A stretch of 64,000 nt of DNA from Viola odorata (taxonomy: Eukaryota > Streptophyta > Magnoliopsida > Malpighiales > Violaceae), in assembly GCA_963691705.1 (NCBI GenBank), contig OY829540.1, forward strand, positions 6,586,001 to 6,650,000. Reading direction: 5' to 3'. The translations under genes were made by a program, and so were the position numbers. Under the pieces are notes generated by a model. The model did no database searches. It saw only the letters and a program-made list of their open reading frames with translations, and had not been told where the DNA came from. Below, piece after piece: positions 60,952-64,000 of this stretch (position 1 is its first letter; each line of letters starts with the position of its first letter).

Positions 60952-62008
60952 AACTTCACTCGAGTGTGTAGGCTCGGCTCTTGCTTGCCTCTCTGGTTTG
61001 TTCGTATTTTTGTTAGCAGCAAGTCAACCGACCCCTAACGCAACCGCCCAGAGATCTGTTCGTTGCAAGCTCTGCGCTTCGTGGACCCTACGGCTAACCA
61101 CGCCGGAGATTCCCATGGCGGCTCGGTGCATCTGTCCTCTCTTTAAAGAAACGCAGTAAAAATAATAATGATGTGTGTAAAAACCGTGCAAATTCTAAGT
61201 TGTGTTAAAGTTGTCCTTTCTTTGAAGAAACGCTGTAAAATAATAATACCGTGCACATTCTAAGTTGTGTTAAAATATTAATGAGGTAGATAATTTCGTT
61301 CAATCTACGGATAATTAAATATTATGTGAGCGTCTAATCTTAACATCACATTAATGTAAAACCGGCAACGAGTATGGTTGTTGTGACCTTGAGTTTATGA
61401 TCTCACTAGTGAGAATGAGTTTTGTGCCGATATTTAATGATGGTTATATAAGTGAAGAGGGTATGAATGAGCAAGAGAAAATTACTTGTCAAAATCAAAA
61501 TGATTGAAGTTAAAGTGCACCTACAACAAGAAGATTCAATATTCTTAGTTATTGGGCCTTTTAAATTGCGAACCCAATTTTTATTAGCCTATCAGTAAGC
61601 CCATGACACAAGTTTGGACTTATTTTTTACGACTCATTTTAAATAAAAATGAAACTTACCAATTTAACTACGGCAGGATTAATTAAGTTTATGTTGTTAA
61701 GTGGTAAAAATTTTATTCATTCTTAGTTTAAATTTTGAATTCGAGTTTTGAAAATGGAGAAAATCATACCGCGAGAGTTATTATTTTTTAGAGGCCCGAT
61801 AAACTCCAACGGTACTTTCCTGAGGGAGTTAAATAAAATAAAATAAAATATTACTATTTAAAAAAGTTCTTTTTCGGGATTTCATAATAAGGGAGAAACA
61901 GAACTCCAAATTCAACCAAAAAGTAATTTCTTAAATGGAGGTTGTAAAGGATAAGAATGATCCCTGCAGCATCTCCAACTCATACGGTAGGTAAAATAAG
62001 GCAAGGTT
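60952..62008. other. Intergenic; WAT1 paralogue promoter and a tandem duplication
   Basis: The second WAT1 leader and promoter lie in the first few hundred bases. An imperfect tandem duplication follows (61133-61209 and 61213-61274), with units containing AAGAAACGC and ATTCTAAGTTGTGTTAAA. No gene seen. Confidence 0.5.
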
Positions 62009-62018
62009 GACCCATCTT

Positions 62019-63162
62019 GGCTTAAGGCACCCTCAGGTTATTACAGTTAATATTTTCATTTTTGTCAATCCATTTTTCAAAAACTGTTCGTTTTAGTTCC
62101 TTCTGTTAGGTCCGTTAGCACCACAAAGTCCCACCTGATGGAAAAGGACTTAACAGAGACAAACGTCCGTTAAGTCCCATTATTTTATTAATTTTTCTGA
62201 TAATAACACTGTTCATGGGCCCTATTTTGTCAGATTTTCTGTAATTTTTAATTTTTCCTTCCATTTTCAAGGAAAATTAATTAGCCTAAAAATCTAAAAA
62301 ATTCTTAAAAAAATGTAAAAATTCCAAATAAAAAGTAAAAATGCATAAAATAGTAAAAATTCATTAAAAATGTAAAAAATTACAAAAAAATTTAAAAAAT
62401 CTAAACAATCATTAAAAAATAAAAAAGTCACAAAAAAATGTAAAATTAATTAACCTAAAAATCCAAAAAAAATGTAAAAATTCTAAAAAAAATCTAAGAA
62501 TTTCAAAAAAATTCTAAAAATCTAGGAGAAAATGTAAACATCTAGAAAAAAATATAAAAATCTAGAAAAAATGTAAAAAATTCAAAAAGAATTTGTACAT
62601 TTTTAGGAATTGTTTATTTTTTTGTAATATTTACATATTTTCTAGACGATTATATTAATTAATTTGTTTTTGAAATTTTTACATTTTTTTCCAGATTTTT
62701 AGGTTAATTAATTTTATTAAAAAAGGTTTACATTTTTACATTTTTCTTGTGACTTTTAGATTTTTTATAGAATTTTTACATTATTTTTTTTTGGAATTCT
62801 TACATTTTTTTAGAATTTTTACATTTTTTCTTGGATTTTTAGGTTTATTAATTTTTTAAATTTTTTTGTGAATTTTTACATAGTTAATTTTGTAATTTTA
62901 ATTAATTTTCTTGAAAATGGAAGAAAAAAATTGAAAATTACATAAAATCTGACGAGATGGGCCCATGAACAGTGCTATTATCAGATAAATTAATAAAATA
63001 ATGAGACTTAACGGACATTTGTTTCCGTTAAGTCCTTTTCCATCAAGTGGGACTTCGTAGTGCTAACGGACCTAACAGAAGGGACTGAAACGAACAATTT
63101 TTGAAAAATGGATTGACAAAAATAAAAATATTAACTGGAGGGATCCGAGGTTGCCTTGAGCC
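62019..63162. mobile_element. Mutator-like foldback element, 1.1 kb
   Basis: Flanked by a perfect 10-bp duplication GACCCATCTT (62009-62018 and 63163-63172), near the 9-bp Mutator size. About 260 bp at each end are inverted copies: GGCTTAAGGCACCCTC on the left, and GGCTCAAGGCAACCTC on the right when reverse-complemented, followed by matching TTAATATTTT, GTCAATCCATTTTTC and GTCCGTTAGC blocks. The core is A-rich on the left and T-rich on the right, so the entire element can fold on itself. No transposase. Confidence 0.88.
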
Positions 63163-63286
63163 GACCCATCTTCATATGGAAATATTTTCATTAGCGTTTA
63201 ACAAAAATCAAAGGTCAGAGTCGTCAGACCAAAAAAAAATTTCAAAGATGGAAACTGTAACCGAGAAAGAAAATGAAAATTTCTCC

Positions 63287-63294
63287 TATAAATA
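63287..63294 (+). promoter_or_regulatory. TATA box before the S1-like gene
   Basis: TATAAATA 47-54 bp before the ATG at 63341. The only TATA match near the start. Confidence 0.5.
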
Positions 63295-63340
63295 TTTTCC
63301 TCTTGGTTGACAAAATAGCATAAAGAAATTGAAGAAAAAG

Positions 63341-63762
63341 ATGTTTTCTTCGCTTCTCATTTGGTTTCATTCTCGTATTCGGATCCAATGCATCATTCTC
63401 AACCTTCTCTGTATGAAAGTAAGATTAGATTTTGTTTCAAGTTTCGAGATCATATCATAAATGGGTTTAGCACCAATGACAACCCGCTCTTGCTCCATTG
63501 CAAATCCGAAGATATTGGAAATCACACCCTTTGGATGCAAGGCGATTTCAATTTCAAGTTTGGTGTAGCTCCTTTTGGGAAAACTAAATTCTCTTGTGAT
63601 TTTAATTGGGGAGCAAAACATCAATCTTTGGATGTTTTTGATGGGAGTGATGAAAATGCTTGTTGCGCTTATTCTACAGTTTATTGATGAACTCAAGATG
63701 ATGAAATCTATTTCAGCTGCGATAATCAAAACTATGTGCCGATAGTCGGTTGGCTGGGTTAA
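63341..63762 (+). pseudogene. Plant self-incompatibility S1-like (SPH) secreted protein, broken
   Basis: The frame from about 63361 carries the SPH core: IRFCFKFRDHIINGFSTNDN, LLLHCKSEDIGNHTLWMQGD, then FNFKFGVAPFGKTKFSCDF and DVFDGSDENACC, the family's small Cys-rich secreted fold. The ATG at 63341 (MFSSLLIW) would supply a signal peptide but is in another frame, so a frameshift separates signal and body. After TVY two successive TGA codons (63685-63690) cut the frame, yet it continues with conserved-type QDDEIYFSCDNQNYVPIVGW and a stop at 63760-63762. Intact SPH proteins are about 120-150 aa and act in cell-cell signalling; the poppy S1 protein controls pollen rejection. This copy looks inactive. 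Confidence 0.8.
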
Positions 63763-64000
63763 TGAAATGATAATGTTGTATTTACGAAATTTCAAATAAA
63801 TTAAATAAATTTTGGCTTTTGTTTTTCTAGTAATATAGTGTTTGTTCGGAGTTTTTAAGGTAGGAGATTTAAAAAATGTTTTCGATTTTTTCGGATATTT
63901 TTTTTTCTTTAAGGAGTAGGAGATCGATCCCGTTCGTTTACTCACTCACATTCGTTGCTGCAAATCAACAAGTGTGAACCCACTTATAATTCTAAAAACA
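63763..64000. other. Window end, no gene seen
   Basis: AT-rich, with no recognisable gene before the window edge. Confidence 0.5.

Noticed and set aside
1..64000. CRISPR arrays, operons or bacterial-type defence systems
   Set aside because: The window is plant nuclear DNA; no spaced short repeats or polycistronic layout were seen.

Overview
This is a nuclear window from a flowering plant, probably a core eudicot. Introns are short and mostly GT-AG, the protein families are plant-specific, and intergenic DNA is AT-rich and full of plant transposons. I cannot name a genus from sequence alone.

Layout. Positions 1-201 (-) hold the 5' end of a PADRE/DUF4228 gene. Positions 6657-11019 (-) hold a complete 14-exon nucleobase-ascorbate transporter (NAT6/7 type, 534 aa). 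Positions 13750-16270 (-) hold an LSM12-like RNA-binding protein whose first intron reads as a U12-type AT-AC intron; a non-autonomous hAT element sits just upstream of it. Positions 17087-27133 are a transposon block: a 3.4-kb solo LTR, decayed repeats, fossil 18S/ITS1 rDNA, and a 4.0-kb hAT transposon with intact-looking coding capacity. Positions 28910-30319 (+) hold a trichome-birefringence-like (TBL) acetyltransferase. Positions 31858-33390 (+) hold a plastid-type GNAT, tail to tail with a receptor-like cytoplasmic kinase (34331-36977, -). A 5.8-kb L1 LINE (37496-43253) lies between the kinase and an MLP423-like Bet v 1 protein (44824-45945, +). A U2 snRNA gene with its promoter follows (46386-46580, -), then a truncated NLR copy and a longer NLR with a nonsense codon and a frameshift. 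Two WAT1/EamA transporters (52307-55669 and 58183-60951, -), a Mutator-like foldback element, and a broken self-incompatibility S1-like (SPH) gene end the window.

Themes. (1) LSM12, GNAT, kinase and MLP423 appear in the order I recall for the Arabidopsis At1g24020-At1g24050 neighbourhood, so the window looks like a conserved gene block stretched by transposons. (2) Target-site duplications can be read for seven insertions: Stowaway, two hATs, a solo LTR, L1, a SINE and a Mutator-like foldback. Several touch genes: one hAT abuts the LSM12 start, the L1 splits the space between two divergent genes, and the SINE duplicates a splice donor. (3) The NLR-WAT1 segment shows signs of a recent tandem duplication that then collapsed. 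I found no pathway or operon-like system linking the genes. All splice models were built by eye from splice consensus and reading-frame closure.
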